DNA from: a virus
DNA: 62,297 nucleotides
Reading direction: 5' to 3' (one strand)
IMG/VR virus record: IMGVR_UViG_3300037493_001386
Location: 1 to 62,297 of that record
The number at the start of each line of letters is the position of its first letter. Positions within the stretch are counted from its first letter, which is position 1. Below, piece after piece: positions 24,484 through 33,497 of the stretch. The notes under the pieces were generated by a model, which did no database searches, was not told where the DNA came from, and worked only from the letters and a program-made list of their open reading frames with translations. Made by a program: the position numbers and the translations under genes.

Positions 24484-25436
24484 TGGAATTAGAAATTAAC
24501 ACTAACGATATTGCCACATCTTCTTCGGAGGGTGTGGTACTATTTGCATTTGGCAAGACTGCATACTATCAAGCAGCATATAATCTTGCATATTCAATTA
24601 AGTACCATTCACCATCAGTTAAGATTGCCCTATTTGTTGAAGACATCAATAAATGCAATAATTCTACTGGAGACATCAACACATATGTTGATTCAATAAA
24701 TCAAATCGAAAGTTCCGACCTTTATGTTAATGGGAAATTAGACCCAGCAATGTTAAAGGTGTCTATATATAAGTATCTGCCATTTAAAATTAATCTGTAT
24801 TTAGATGTTGATGCGGTATGCCTTAAAAACATTCAGCCATTAATAGATGATTTGATTAAAACAAAAAGGCACTACATCAGCCATTGCTTGGGTTATCATA
24901 CTATTGATTTAGGAAGAGAAATCCAATCAATGGTTTGGGCTTGGGCGGATGATATTTGGGAGCATTTTAAATTAGATCCTGATACAATACTACCATCTAT
25001 AAATAGCAGCATTCAATTCATTAAAAAATGTAAAAAGTCTAAAGACTTATTTGGAGTTCTTAGAATACTTTACACTACAAATCAATTGCCATTAAAAAAA
25101 TTAAAAAATAAATGGGGAGGTGGTCAACCTGATGAGTTGTATATGGATGTTGCTTTGGCAATGACAAAGTATGACCCATCTTATAAAAATGGAAATGTTA
25201 TTAGTGGAAGTAAATCGCAAAGTGGTTTCATTCACTTTGCATCAGTTCGTGGTTTGTCATTTCAGGAAGTAACGGATAACTATTATTTCCAATCATACTA
25301 TGGTGGTCGTAATTATACATCAAGATTCTATACTGAATGGCTTGAGAGACTTTTAAGAGTAATGATGAAGAAAGAAAACAAAACACATCAATTTCATATA
25401 GACCGAATCATTGGTAATAAATACGTGAACAAATGA
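24483..25436 (+). CDS. Glycosyltransferase, GT-A fold
   Basis: 317 residues. The N-terminal Rossmann-like pattern (VVLFAFGKTAYYQAAYNLA) and a DxD metal site (LYLDVDAVC, Asp108/Asp110) fit a GT8-like GT-A transferase, and the C-terminal half contains GGGQPDELYM. It is cytoplasmic, with no signal or membrane segment. It is unusual inside the structural block between the tube and portal genes and is kept in genome B (59340-60293), so it may glycosylate a virion protein or a host surface glycan. Confidence 0.75.
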   Translation: MELEINTNDIATSSSEGVVLFAFGKTAYYQAAYNLAYSIKYHSPSVKIALFVEDINKCNNSTGDINTYVDSINQIESSDLYVNGKLDPAMLKVSIYKYLPFKINLYLDVDAVCLKNIQPLIDDLIKTKRHYISHCLGYHTIDLGREIQSMVWAWADDIWEHFKLDPDTILPSINSSIQFIKKCKKSKDLFGVLRILYTTNQLPLKKLKNKWGGGQPDELYMDVALAMTKYDPSYKNGNVISGSKSQSGFIHFASVRGLSFQEVTDNYYFQSYYGGRNYTSRFYTEWLERLLRVMMKKENKTHQFHIDRIIGNKYVNK

Positions 25437-26035
25437 AAAATACTACTACCAAAAAACCGAAAGTAAAATCAAATAAAACTGATTATGATTTGCCAGTTGT
25501 AGAAATTGTTACAACAGAAACATTTAAAGAAGTTGCTCGTCACGAATGGAACTCAGAAGATGAAGTTGGTCAGTTCTTGGGATCACTTATTAAAATGTCT
25601 AAGTATAATACTGCTCTTGAAATTGGAGTATTTGAAGGCGAAACATCGCAGCATTTAATTAATGCTATTCCAAAAGGAGGTCAATATATTGGCATTGACA
25701 TCAATGATTATCGTACTGAAAAAACAAAATCATTAATGGCAGAGGGTGGCAAGTCAATTGATTTTATTCTTGGCAATTCACACGATGAATTATTAAAGTT
25801 ACCAAAGAATCATTTTGATTTGATATTTGTTGATGCCGACCATTCTTGGGTATCAGTATTACCTGAATTTAAACTTGTAGAAAAACTGGTAAGTACTGGA
25901 GGTGTAATTGTGTATCACGATACAATACATATTTCAGCACCTAAAAAACTTGTTGAGTATGCGAGATACCGAAACTATAAAACAACTACCTTAAACACTC
26001 CCGAAGGACGTGGATTGTCAATATTACATAAATGA
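25433..26035 (+). CDS. Class I SAM-dependent methyltransferase
   Basis: 200 residues. After a Lys-rich disordered N-terminus, motif I is ALEIGVFEGETSQHL (about 62-76), followed by YIGIDINDY (acidic residue binding the SAM ribose), FDLIFVDADHSW and GGVIVYHDT, the layout of Methyltransf_24-type enzymes. These act on small molecules or sugars rather than DNA. The 4-nt overlap with the glycosyltransferase implies a joint modification step. The homologue is 60290-60889. Confidence 0.8.
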   Translation: MKNTTTKKPKVKSNKTDYDLPVVEIVTTETFKEVARHEWNSEDEVGQFLGSLIKMSKYNTALEIGVFEGETSQHLINAIPKGGQYIGIDINDYRTEKTKSLMAEGGKSIDFILGNSHDELLKLPKNHFDLIFVDADHSWVSVLPEFKLVEKLVSTGGVIVYHDTIHISAPKKLVEYARYRNYKTTTLNTPEGRGLSILHK

Positions 26036-26042
26036 TAAACCT

Positions 26043-26123
26043 ATGAAAACTACATACTGCCGTTCAAAGTCTTGTGGCTCGCACATTATTAATTCAACTA
26101 CATCAACTAAAATCGTTGCGTAA
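26043..26123 (+). CDS. Conserved 26-residue microprotein
   Basis: This short frame sits between the methyltransferase and portal genes, and its TAA overlaps the portal ATG. Genome B has the same 26-codon frame (60894-60974): 22 of 26 residues, including CRSKSCGSHIINSTTST, are identical although many third bases differ. Purifying selection at protein level is therefore likely. It has two Cys and a Ser/Thr-rich tail. The function is unknown; a leader peptide coupling portal translation is an alternative. Confidence 0.65.
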   Translation: MKTTYCRSKSCGSHIINSTTSTKIVA

Positions 26124-28033
26124 TGGCACTTTCAATTGAGGAGGTAAATAAATTAGTTAATCGTTTTGCCAGTAAACACAAGGCATTCGAAAGTGATAAA
26201 TCAAGATCACAAATTAATCCTATCTCAAAACGTAGAATTGGAATGTACCAGTATCCTGAGTATTGGGATGGCTACAACTTTTCTGCTATGATGTATGATA
26301 GTATTTTACCTCACGCAAGAGCAGATGTATATCCTGAGCATATACTATCAGTTAGAAGTCCAAATCAAACTGAGGCTCAGTATGAATACATTAAGGCGAA
26401 TTATAAAGCAACAACATTAAATGTATTTGAAGATTTTAAGGCAACAATTTCTCGTGCTTTTGCGGACCAAAATTGGTCATTAAATATCCGACCTGAAACT
26501 GATGAAAGATTTGGAGAGGATACATTAAGCAAATTTGTAAATGAAGAAATAGAAAAGTTTGGTAGTGTTGAAGCATTTGTAAAGTCTATGCTGCCAACCT
26601 TAAAGTTAATTGATCCTAATGGTATTATTGCAATAGAACCTGAGGACTTTGATATTGAAAAGAATTCAGATACTGAGGAAGTATTAATTAGCAATAATCT
26701 AATTAAGCCAATGCCATCGTATTACAATTGCAAAAAAATTGTTGGGCAAGAATATGGTCAATACTATTTGGTAATTGATGAGGATAAAAGTTATGTAAAG
26801 TCAGGAAGCAAAACAGAAGAATCAGGTATTATATTAGAATTATTTGATGACACTAATATTTGGAGAATAGAGCAAGTAGGAAAGAAATCTGAATTTACTT
26901 TTGGAGAACCAGTTGTTTATTTCCAACACGATTTGGGTTATGTTCCTTGCAGAAAATTAATGGGAACACCATTATTAGTTAATAGCGAATTAGTATTTCA
27001 ATCTCCATTTATAACTGCAGTTCCGTTACTTGACCAAGTTATACTGGATGAAAGTTATTTACAAATGTCAAAAGCCACAAGTGCATTTCCATTTATGGTT
27101 GCTCTTGGAGAAATTTGTGAGTTTGTTGATCGTGAGGGGAACCGATGTGATAACGGGCAAATCTTTGATGCTATTGGTGGAGGATATAGAACTTGCAGTA
27201 GTTGTAATGGTGCTGGAGTAAAGAGTAGATTTTCGCCAACTGGAATGTTATTAGTAAAACCAAAAACTTCTTTAAGTGAAGGTGATGCTGGACTATCAGG
27301 AGAGTATATGAAATTTGTTTCTCCACCAATGGATACTCTTACATTCTTAAGAACTGAGATTAATACTCAGATGGATAAGTCAAGAAACATTTTGCACTTG
27401 CCATCAAGTGATGCATCAGGTACTATTGGCGAGGCTACTACTGCTACTGGATCATTAAATAAAATGAGAGCCTTATATGCTTTTGTTAAGCCAGTATCAG
27501 ACCAATTATTCGGGATGTATGAGTTTATGCTTAACACTATTGGGAAAATGCGTTATGGAGAATACTTTGGCGGTATTACTTTAGTGTATCCGACATCATT
27601 CGACATAAGCACTCCAAGTGATTATCTTGCAGTAATATCTGAGGGCATTAAGGCTGGTGTTCCACCAGCAGTTACATATGCCAATGTTTACAATTATATT
27701 AAAGCCATTAATTATACAGATGATGAAAGTGCTGCGATCTATGAATTAATAATGTCAGCGGATGAACTTCTATTAATGGGTCAGGCAGATATTGTTGCAA
27801 GACTTGGATTAGGTACAATTGAAAAATGGCAAGATGTTTTACATCAATCTGCTCCACAACTTGTAATGGAGTTAATACGTAACTTCATACCTAATGTAGA
27901 CTATGATAACTTTCTTGACCAGCCAATGAAAGAACAAATTATTCAACTTCGGGAAGCAGCGGTAAGTAAAGTTCGTGAGGTATTAGATCCAATACAATTA
28001 GCACAACAAAATCTACTAAGTGGCATCGCTTAA
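26123..28033 (+). CDS. Portal protein
   Basis: 636 residues, the usual portal size. Its place before a Mu gpF-like head protein, the scaffold candidate and the capsid protein identifies it. The N-terminus is well conserved with genome B. An insertion near 330-380 has four Cys (CEFVDREGNRC and TCSSCNGAG), a zinc-ribbon or DnaJ-like element that is not typical of portals. The C-terminus ends in helices (PIQLAQQNLL). It forms the dodecameric vertex that docks the terminase. Confidence 0.85.
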   Translation: MALSIEEVNKLVNRFASKHKAFESDKSRSQINPISKRRIGMYQYPEYWDGYNFSAMMYDSILPHARADVYPEHILSVRSPNQTEAQYEYIKANYKATTLNVFEDFKATISRAFADQNWSLNIRPETDERFGEDTLSKFVNEEIEKFGSVEAFVKSMLPTLKLIDPNGIIAIEPEDFDIEKNSDTEEVLISNNLIKPMPSYYNCKKIVGQEYGQYYLVIDEDKSYVKSGSKTEESGIILELFDDTNIWRIEQVGKKSEFTFGEPVVYFQHDLGYVPCRKLMGTPLLVNSELVFQSPFITAVPLLDQVILDESYLQMSKATSAFPFMVALGEICEFVDREGNRCDNGQIFDAIGGGYRTCSSCNGAGVKSRFSPTGMLLVKPKTSLSEGDAGLSGEYMKFVSPPMDTLTFLRTEINTQMDKSRNILHLPSSDASGTIGEATTATGSLNKMRALYAFVKPVSDQLFGMYEFMLNTIGKMRYGEYFGGITLVYPTSFDISTPSDYLAVISEGIKAGVPPAVTYANVYNYIKAINYTDDESAAIYELIMSADELLLMGQADIVARLGLGTIEKWQDVLHQSAPQLVMELIRNFIPNVDYDNFLDQPMKEQIIQLREAAVSKVREVLDPIQLAQQNLLSGIA

Positions 28034-28934
28034 AGATATAGTAAAAGAGAAAATAAAACTCTTTGATTCGACACCTGAAAGGATGGCAACATCTGCAGAA
28101 AAGGTGCAATTAAAAATATGGAAAGAATTACTGCCAGTAATTAATGAACTTGAAGTAGATGCTACTGGTAATATTATTCAAAGTGATAATAATGTTGCAA
28201 GAATTGGAATCATTGCCGATACATTAAATGAAGTTCTTGCTGGTAAAGAATATCAATCAGTTATAAAAACATTTCTAAATTCTATTGATGAAGGAGTTGT
28301 ATTGACAAATGAGGTTGCTAAAAAATTTGATGCTGGATTCGAACCAACTGCAGCGCAAACTAAATTACTTCAAATATCAAAAACAAATGCCATTGATAAT
28401 TTTATTGGAAGTGGATTAAAGAATAATGTAACTCAGCCATTTCTTGAACAATTAGTTACTAATGTTTCTGCTCGTGCTCCATTATCAGAAACCATAAAAT
28501 CATTGCAAGGAGTTATCATAGGCAATGACAAATTAGAAGGAAATTTACTCCGACATATTAAGACTACTGCATTAACTGCTCAGGCGGTTGCAGATAGGTC
28601 TTACTCCTCCGCTATTAACGAAACTATTGGTGCGGTATACTATGAGTATTTAGGCGGTGAAATACCAACAACAAGACCTTTCTGCCAACATCGTGAGGGT
28701 GAAGTATTCCATAAAGAAGAAATAGAACAATGGGGAAAAGGGAATAATTCAGGTGGCATTAATGATATTGTTGATGGTACTTGGGCTGGTCGAATAGATG
28801 GTACGGATTCAAAATCTATTTTCACATTTGTTGGTGGCTGGAATTGCCGACATTATTTGATCCCAATAGAAAGTGATTTTGTAGATCCAACAGTTAAAGC
28901 AAGAGCAAAAGCAGAAGGTTTTAATCCAATATAA
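28020..28934 (+). CDS. Minor head protein, Mu gpF-like
   Basis: 304 residues from GTG 28020, overlapping the portal by 14 nt. The C-terminal half has the gpF/SPP1 gp7-type head-morphogenesis signature: TTRPFCQHREGEVF, EEIEQWGKG and GGWNCRHYLIP, with Cys and His that may bind metal. The first half is helical. Such proteins are injected or stay in the capsid and often follow the portal gene, as here. The end of the operon is marked by a new promoter 18 nt downstream. Confidence 0.85.
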   Translation: MASLKDIVKEKIKLFDSTPERMATSAEKVQLKIWKELLPVINELEVDATGNIIQSDNNVARIGIIADTLNEVLAGKEYQSVIKTFLNSIDEGVVLTNEVAKKFDAGFEPTAAQTKLLQISKTNAIDNFIGSGLKNNVTQPFLEQLVTNVSARAPLSETIKSLQGVIIGNDKLEGNLLRHIKTTALTAQAVADRSYSSAINETIGAVYYEYLGGEIPTTRPFCQHREGEVFHKEEIEQWGKGNNSGGINDIVDGTWAGRIDGTDSKSIFTFVGGWNCRHYLIPIESDFVDPTVKARAKAEGFNPI

Positions 28935-28951
28935 CGTAATCAAAAAATTAT

Positions 28952-28959
28952 TATCTTTG
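28952..28959 (+). promoter_or_regulatory. Promoter -7 box 4 nt from start codon
   Basis: TATCTTTG is followed by ACTT and the ATG at 28964. An AATCAAAA element lies about 15 nt upstream. The transcript should be leaderless. Confidence 0.65.
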
Positions 28960-28963
28960 ACTT

Positions 28964-29188
28964 ATGAATATAATCGTGATGCCTGATGGAGACATTAAGG
29001 CGGTATCTAATATGGTTGCAGAACTACTGGTAATAAATGGTGGTCGCATTGTAAAACTTAAACCAATTGAACTAAATATAAATAATAATGAAAGAAGCAG
29101 AAGCACTGGAACTGGTCAAGTTCCTAAACCTCGAAAGCGCAGAATCAATAGAAGAAGCGAAGGAAAAGTTTACTCAACATTGGATTAA
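28964..29188 (+). CDS. Hypothetical small protein, 74 aa, overlapping the scaffold gene
   Basis: The first 40 residues are hydrophobic/beta (IIVMPDGDIKAV, ELLVINGGRIVKL); the last 30 are strongly basic (PKPRKRRINRR). The 3' third overlaps the next gene by 101 nt in another frame. The ATG sits 4 nt after a good -7 box, which supports expression. The basic tail may be partly a by-product of the overlap. Function unknown. Confidence 0.55.
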   Translation: MNIIVMPDGDIKAVSNMVAELLVINGGRIVKLKPIELNINNNERSRSTGTGQVPKPRKRRINRRSEGKVYSTLD

Positions 29189-29903
29189 AGCGGAAGAACT
29201 ATCTTCTAAAATTGGAAGGGTTACTGGAAGCATTACTAATGTTGCAAGAAAAGCATTCGAACCATTTGGCATTGTACTTACAGAAGAAGACTTTAAGGAT
29301 AAGAAAGTTGAAGAAGTAATTCGCAGCGCATCAGAAAGAGCAAAAGAATCATTTGAAACACAAAAAGATGAGTGGGAAAAACGTGCATCAGGAAATGGCT
29401 CAGAAACATTGATCAAAGAATGGGAGTCAAAATACAAATCACTTGAGAAAAAACATAATGAAGTGGATTCTGCAAGGCAAGATGTAATGGCTCAATTTGA
29501 TAAGTATAAGGAAAAGGTAAAAGAGGAATCTAAGATTAATAACATTAATAACATATTTGAAAAAGAGTTAACTGCTATTAAAATTGATCCATCAGTTTCC
29601 GATATTACTATAAGAGGATTTAAATCTGTTATTGCAGAAAAATATATTTTTGATATTGAAGAAGATGGCAATGCAATAGTGAAAGACAAGAAAAGTGGCG
29701 AGAGATTAAAGTCATCTGCAAAGGCTGGTTCGTTTTTAGGTATTAATGATATCCTATTAAAAGAAGCAACTGATGCTGGTATTATTCAAAAGAATGTGCA
29801 TCAAGGAAAACCAATTAATCAAAGAGGTGCTTACATTCCAGCCATCGAACCGATACAAAACAATAAAGTAAAATCTATTAATCCTCGTTTTTTCGGAGTT
29901 TAA
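29088..29903 (+). CDS. Putative capsid scaffolding protein, 271 aa
   Basis: A highly charged protein with a long coiled coil (about 30-160, rich in Glu and Lys), directly before the major capsid gene, as expected for a scaffold. The C-terminal region (about 165-271) is more compact and ends in a basic NNKVKSINPRFFGV. No protease motif is seen, so maturation would be by scaffold release without a phage-coded protease in this stretch. Confidence 0.7.
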   Translation: MKEAEALELVKFLNLESAESIEEAKEKFTQHWIKAEELSSKIGRVTGSITNVARKAFEPFGIVLTEEDFKDKKVEEVIRSASERAKESFETQKDEWEKRASGNGSETLIKEWESKYKSLEKKHNEVDSARQDVMAQFDKYKEKVKEESKINNINNIFEKELTAIKIDPSVSDITIRGFKSVIAEKYIFDIEEDGNAIVKDKKSGERLKSSAKAGSFLGINDILLKEATDAGIIQKNVHQGKPINQRGAYIPAIEPIQNNKVKSINPRFFGV

Positions 29904-29909
29904 ATAATA

Positions 29910-29917
29910 TATATTTG
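29910..29917 (+). promoter_or_regulatory. Promoter -7 box (TATATTTG) upstream of terminator
   Basis: A full match to TAnnTTTG. The transcript would meet the terminator at 29968-29997 after about 50 nt, so either a short RNA is made or the site acts with read-through into the capsid gene. Confidence 0.5.
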
Positions 29918-29967
29918 CATTGTTCATCGGTTTGCTTTTTATGCGAAAGTAGATTTGTATTAATTCT

Positions 29968-29997
29968 AAAAAAGGCAGCAGCAATGTTGCCTTTTTT
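29968..29997 (+). terminator. Intrinsic terminator between scaffold and capsid
   Basis: GGCAGC at 29974-29979 pairs with GTTGCC at 29986-29991, flanked by A6 and T6 runs. This stops read-through from the head operon and leaves capsid expression to its own promoter. Confidence 0.85.
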
Positions 29998-30005
29998 ATT
30001 TAAAA

Positions 30006-30124
30006 TATATTTGTAAATTAGCATCGCAAAAAGACAAGTAGTCAATCGTGACTCTAACACGATAAAAGTAGGTAGAACTCTCAACCTTTTAATGAGAATT
30101 AAACTAACTATTAAATCGACTAAA
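30006..30124 (+). promoter_or_regulatory. Major capsid promoter and long leader
   Basis: TATATTTG at 30006-30013 is the -7 box. The leader of about 105 nt contains a GTAGGT/AACCT hairpin (30068-30087) followed by TTTTAATGAG, like the leaders of the tube genes. A strong dedicated promoter with a stable leader fits the most abundant virion protein. Confidence 0.7.
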
Positions 30125-31174
30125 ATGTCAATTTCTCGTATACTATCCGAATGCCCTAATATTCAGGCTCCGCTTGGACAACTTTTTATTGAAGTTGGAC
30201 AACGTGAATCTCTCCCATTTCTTGAGTATTTAAATTCTCCTGAAAATGTTAAATTAATTCGTCAACAAGTATCGCCCGGTGGTGGTAAATTAAGAACAGT
30301 TGAAGCACGTTGGATTCAACGCTTACCTGAAACAGAAGTAGAAGAAGGCGCAGACATTATGAATTGTTCTGCAACTAATATTTACGGAGATACAACAACT
30401 ACTTATACTCTTGAAACAACTGATACTTATCAGGCATCGCAGTTAATTACTGCAACTGATATTGCTCGTCATTGTCAAGATAATAATGTTTATTTCCTTG
30501 AATCAGTTATGCGATTAATGGATGTTATTGATCGTAAGGTTGCTTCGGCTGCAGCAACACAAGCGGTTGCTGCAACTGGTGCTTGGGGAACTGATGTAGA
30601 AAACTTCTTTACTATGGATGGCGACTGCATCGAAGTTGCAACTATTGCATCTACTGGTGTTGTTAATGAGTTTGCACTTGCTGATATTACACAAGCAACA
30701 CAAATGGCTTTGTATCCATCTTCACCAATCGCATTCGGTGGTGCTGCAATGCAACGCTATGCAAATGCAGTTAAGGCTGGTTGCTGCACACAAAACGGAA
30801 TTGATTTGTTGGCTATTTCTCAACAAAATGGTTTCGGGTTTGCTTATGATTCTCGTGTTGCTGCTGCTCAAGGTGATCAAACTCACGCTTTGGTAACAAC
30901 TGCTGGAGCAATCCAATGGTTATCATACAATTTGGCTGAGTGGAATTCTAACTTTACTCCAACCGTTGGTGCTGGATATGCAAGAACAATTGCATTTACT
31001 CCATCAGGTGTGCCAGTAGATTTAACATTAAAAGATGATTGCGGAAATCTATCTGTTATTTTAACTGCAACTGGTAAGATTGTTACTTTGCCGACTGATA
31101 TCTATGAGGCTGGAGATAAACTTTCAGGTGTTAACTATGTGAATTGTGTATCAATTGTAAATGTAAACCCATAG
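30125..31174 (+). CDS. Major capsid protein
   Basis: 349 residues, the size of an HK97-fold capsid protein. It follows the scaffold candidate, has its own promoter and two terminators around it, and uses more regular codons than its neighbours. The start at 30125 (MSISRILSE) is preferred to ATG 30092, which lies next to the leader hairpin. The many Thr, Ala and Gly residues and the strand-rich C-terminus (SVILTATGKIVTLP) fit. Confidence 0.8.
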   Translation: MSISRILSECPNIQAPLGQLFIEVGQRESLPFLEYLNSPENVKLIRQQVSPGGGKLRTVEARWIQRLPETEVEEGADIMNCSATNIYGDTTTTYTLETTDTYQASQLITATDIARHCQDNNVYFLESVMRLMDVIDRKVASAAATQAVAATGAWGTDVENFFTMDGDCIEVATIASTGVVNEFALADITQATQMALYPSSPIAFGGAAMQRYANAVKAGCCTQNGIDLLAISQQNGFGFAYDSRVAAAQGDQTHALVTTAGAIQWLSYNLAEWNSNFTPTVGAGYARTIAFTPSGVPVDLTLKDDCGNLSVILTATGKIVTLPTDIYEAGDKLSGVNYVNCVSIVNVNP

Positions 31175-31177
31175 ATA

Positions 31178-31288
31178 ACCCACAATTTCTACTGAGTCAG
31201 GACTCGGATGAATTGTTGGGTCAAAATGGTGACAATTTACTATCACAATAAATTGAGGGGAAGGTGATTAATGCCTTCCCTTTTTTAT
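31178..31288 (+). terminator. Terminator region after capsid gene (hairpin plus strong stem)
   Basis: An imperfect stem pairs ACCCACAATT near 31179 with AATTGTTGGGT near 31211. It is followed by GGGAAGG (31258-31264) pairing with CCTTCCC (31274-31280) and TTTTTT. The second is a strong intrinsic terminator; the first may protect the capsid mRNA 3' end. Confidence 0.8.
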
Positions 31289-31308
31289 AACTTTAGAAAA
31301 AAGAAATT

Positions 31309-32355
31309 ATGTGCTTTGAAAAACTACTTGGTTTGAAAGGCTGCCAATTATCAGAGCCGACTACTGGTTTATTTATTGATGATTTAGGCATTAATACCAC
31401 ATTACTCGCACAATTAATTACGGACCAATACAATACTGGTATAGAATTATTTGAAGCAAAGAGAGCGTTTGCGTGGCGCAAATTATCAAGTGATATCCTA
31501 AGTAGGTTACAACCTACGATGACGGCAGACACGATAATAGAGAATAAGAGGATAGGTCAGGTATTAACTAATGCATCTAACATAGACCTTGCACTTGGTG
31601 CTGGAAGATATGCTGGTATCAGAATTAAAGTTGATCCTAATAATACGTCATTCTTAAACTTCTATCTAAGTCAATTACAGATTGATATTTACACAATGGC
31701 AACACCAGTTGAGATACTGGTATTTGATATGGCAACCCTTAAATTAATTGATACTTTTGATTATCAATCTGAAGCAGTCGAGGAATTTATTGGCAGAACA
31801 TTTAAAGCGAAAAGAAGAAAATTAGATTTAGCATTTGTTTACGAATCGTTGTGGGATACAACAAAAATGATTACAAAACGAGGTGCTTGTACTGATTGCG
31901 GAGGAAGATTAAAAGAGGCGCACATTTGTCCATTTGTTGATGCTATTGGAATCGAATTAACTACTGATGGATTTAATGTCATTTCATCTATTGCAAAGAA
32001 GTATACTCAGGGAATGTCATTTGTTTACAATATTAATTGTGATCGTGAAAGTTGGCTTTGTTCAATAGGTGGATTGATGGCAATGCCATTGGCATATTCA
32101 ACTGCTATTGAAATATTTAATTATGCATTAACTATATCACCAAACCAAAGAGTAAATACTGCCGTTTCAATTAATAAAGGAAATAAAGTATTTGCAACAT
32201 CAGATGCAACAGAAGGTATTGTTGCTGCAAGGGATATAGCGGTAACAAGATATAATGAAGAACTATCTGCAATGCTAACAAATATGCGATTGCCTGATGA
32301 TAGGCATTGCTTTGATTGCAGAAAGAATTACAAATACGTAACTGCTCTTCCCTGA
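31309..32355 (+). CDS. Head-completion region protein, 348 aa
   Basis: Lies between capsid and neck-type genes. The protein has a helical N-terminus, a central beta-rich part, a CTDCGGRLKEAHICPF cysteine pair that may bind zinc, and a C-terminal CFDCRK. No family is recognised. The position suggests a capsid-vertex, minor capsid or connector component. It overlaps the next ATG by one base (TGATG). Confidence 0.55.
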   Translation: MCFEKLLGLKGCQLSEPTTGLFIDDLGINTTLLAQLITDQYNTGIELFEAKRAFAWRKLSSDILSRLQPTMTADTIIENKRIGQVLTNASNIDLALGAGRYAGIRIKVDPNNTSFLNFYLSQLQIDIYTMATPVEILVFDMATLKLIDTFDYQSEAVEEFIGRTFKAKRRKLDLAFVYESLWDTTKMITKRGACTDCGGRLKEAHICPFVDAIGIELTTDGFNVISSIAKKYTQGMSFVYNINCDRESWLCSIGGLMAMPLAYSTAIEIFNYALTISPNQRVNTAVSINKGNKVFATSDATEGIVAARDIAVTRYNEELSAMLTNMRLPDDRHCFDCRKNYKYVTALP

Positions 32356-32936
32356 TGCCAACTATTAAGGAAATAAATATTAAGATGGATGCATTATACA
32401 ATGGCTGGTTAAAAAACTTTCGCCCTTTGTATCGTGCTGGTAATAATCTTAAAAGAGTTATGATAAAAAGAATATTTGGAAAAGGCTCAAGTGGTGGCTA
32501 TAATTCAGAAATGAAAAAGTTACCTACTCGTCCATATTCAACCAAAGCAATTTACGTAAGTGCAAATTCTTTAAGGAGTGCTCCAGCATCATTTAAATTT
32601 GGAAAACCTACTACTGATAGCAAAGGTAAAACAAAGAAAGGAAAGCCAATTAAATCATTGTATTTTCCGCAAGGATATGCTCAGTTAAAAACAAAGACTT
32701 CCGCTAAATTGCCACTTCAATTAACTGGAAATTTATTTGGTGCATTTGTTAAGTCAGGACAAAGTAATGATGGATTAAGTTGGGAATTAGATATAGATGA
32801 AAGTCAGGATGGAAAGATAGACGGCCTTGAAAGAAAATATGGATTTATATTTCAACCTACTGATGAGGAAGAAAAACAGTTTTTATTACTTCACGGACAA
32901 TATGTTGTTGAGCAAATAAACGATATGCTAAAATGA
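32355..32936 (+). CDS. Putative neck/head-tail joining protein, 193 aa
   Basis: The start ATG 32355 overlaps the previous stop (TGATG); an in-frame ATG at 32316 lies inside the previous gene. It is a basic protein with a Lys-rich loop (KGKTKKGKPIKS) and conserved features of HK97 gp10-like tail-component proteins: LTGNLFGAF and a C-terminal helix after GFIFQPTDEEEKQ. It is followed by a tail-terminator-sized gene, as in head-tail joining modules. Confidence 0.6.
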   Translation: MPTIKEINIKMDALYNGWLKNFRPLYRAGNNLKRVMIKRIFGKGSSGGYNSEMKKLPTRPYSTKAIYVSANSLRSAPASFKFGKPTTDSKGKTKKGKPIKSLYFPQGYAQLKTKTSAKLPLQLTGNLFGAFVKSGQSNDGLSWELDIDESQDGKIDGLERKYGFIFQPTDEEEKQFLLLHGQYVVEQINDMLK

Positions 32937-33478
32937 ACATTCTAAAAACAATTATTGATAGGTTAAACGAACGTTTAATTCTTAAAAATATCTTTGATCA
33001 AGTGTATCCGCTATGCGAACAGAATGAGAATGGAAACGATAAGGCTTGGGTCCATTATATTGGAAATGGTCAGGCGGAAGTGGTAACTAATTTTGATTCT
33101 AATAATGCAACATTATTTTGGGCGAAAAGTAGCAGAGTAAATATATTTAAATCTGATAATATAAAAGCAAGAAGTTGTGATATAGTTTACCAAACTACAT
33201 TTCCATTGACTGCATATATTGTAATTAAAAAAAGTTATTGTCCTTGCGATGATTCATATATTGATGACTGGATTGCATCACAAGTTATTAATGCAATTGC
33301 TGGTTTTGATACTGAATTAAAAGACCAATTAAATCTTATTACATTTGAGGTAATACCTAAGTCATATGATACTGAAAATAAGACATTGCCCAATAACTAT
33401 GAGTATGCTACATTGACAATTGATTTTGATGTGACATTCCAAATAACTACAAACAATCCTTGTTTTACATATTGCTAA
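32933..33478 (+). CDS. Putative tail terminator/completion protein, 181 aa
   Basis: Overlaps the previous gene by 4 nt. The mixed alpha/beta pattern and size resemble tail-completion proteins that cap the tube before joining the head. Four Cys near positions 96-100 and the C-terminus are unusual. The assignment comes from gene order (capsid, connector, neck, this gene); no strong motif. Confidence 0.5.
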   Translation: MNILKTIIDRLNERLILKNIFDQVYPLCEQNENGNDKAWVHYIGNGQAEVVTNFDSNNATLFWAKSSRVNIFKSDNIKARSCDIVYQTTFPLTAYIVIKKSYCPCDDSYIDDWIASQVINAIAGFDTELKDQLNLITFEVIPKSYDTENKTLPNNYEYATLTIDFDVTFQITTNNPCFTYC

Positions 33479-33497
33479 CAATTAAAAACTAAAGAAA

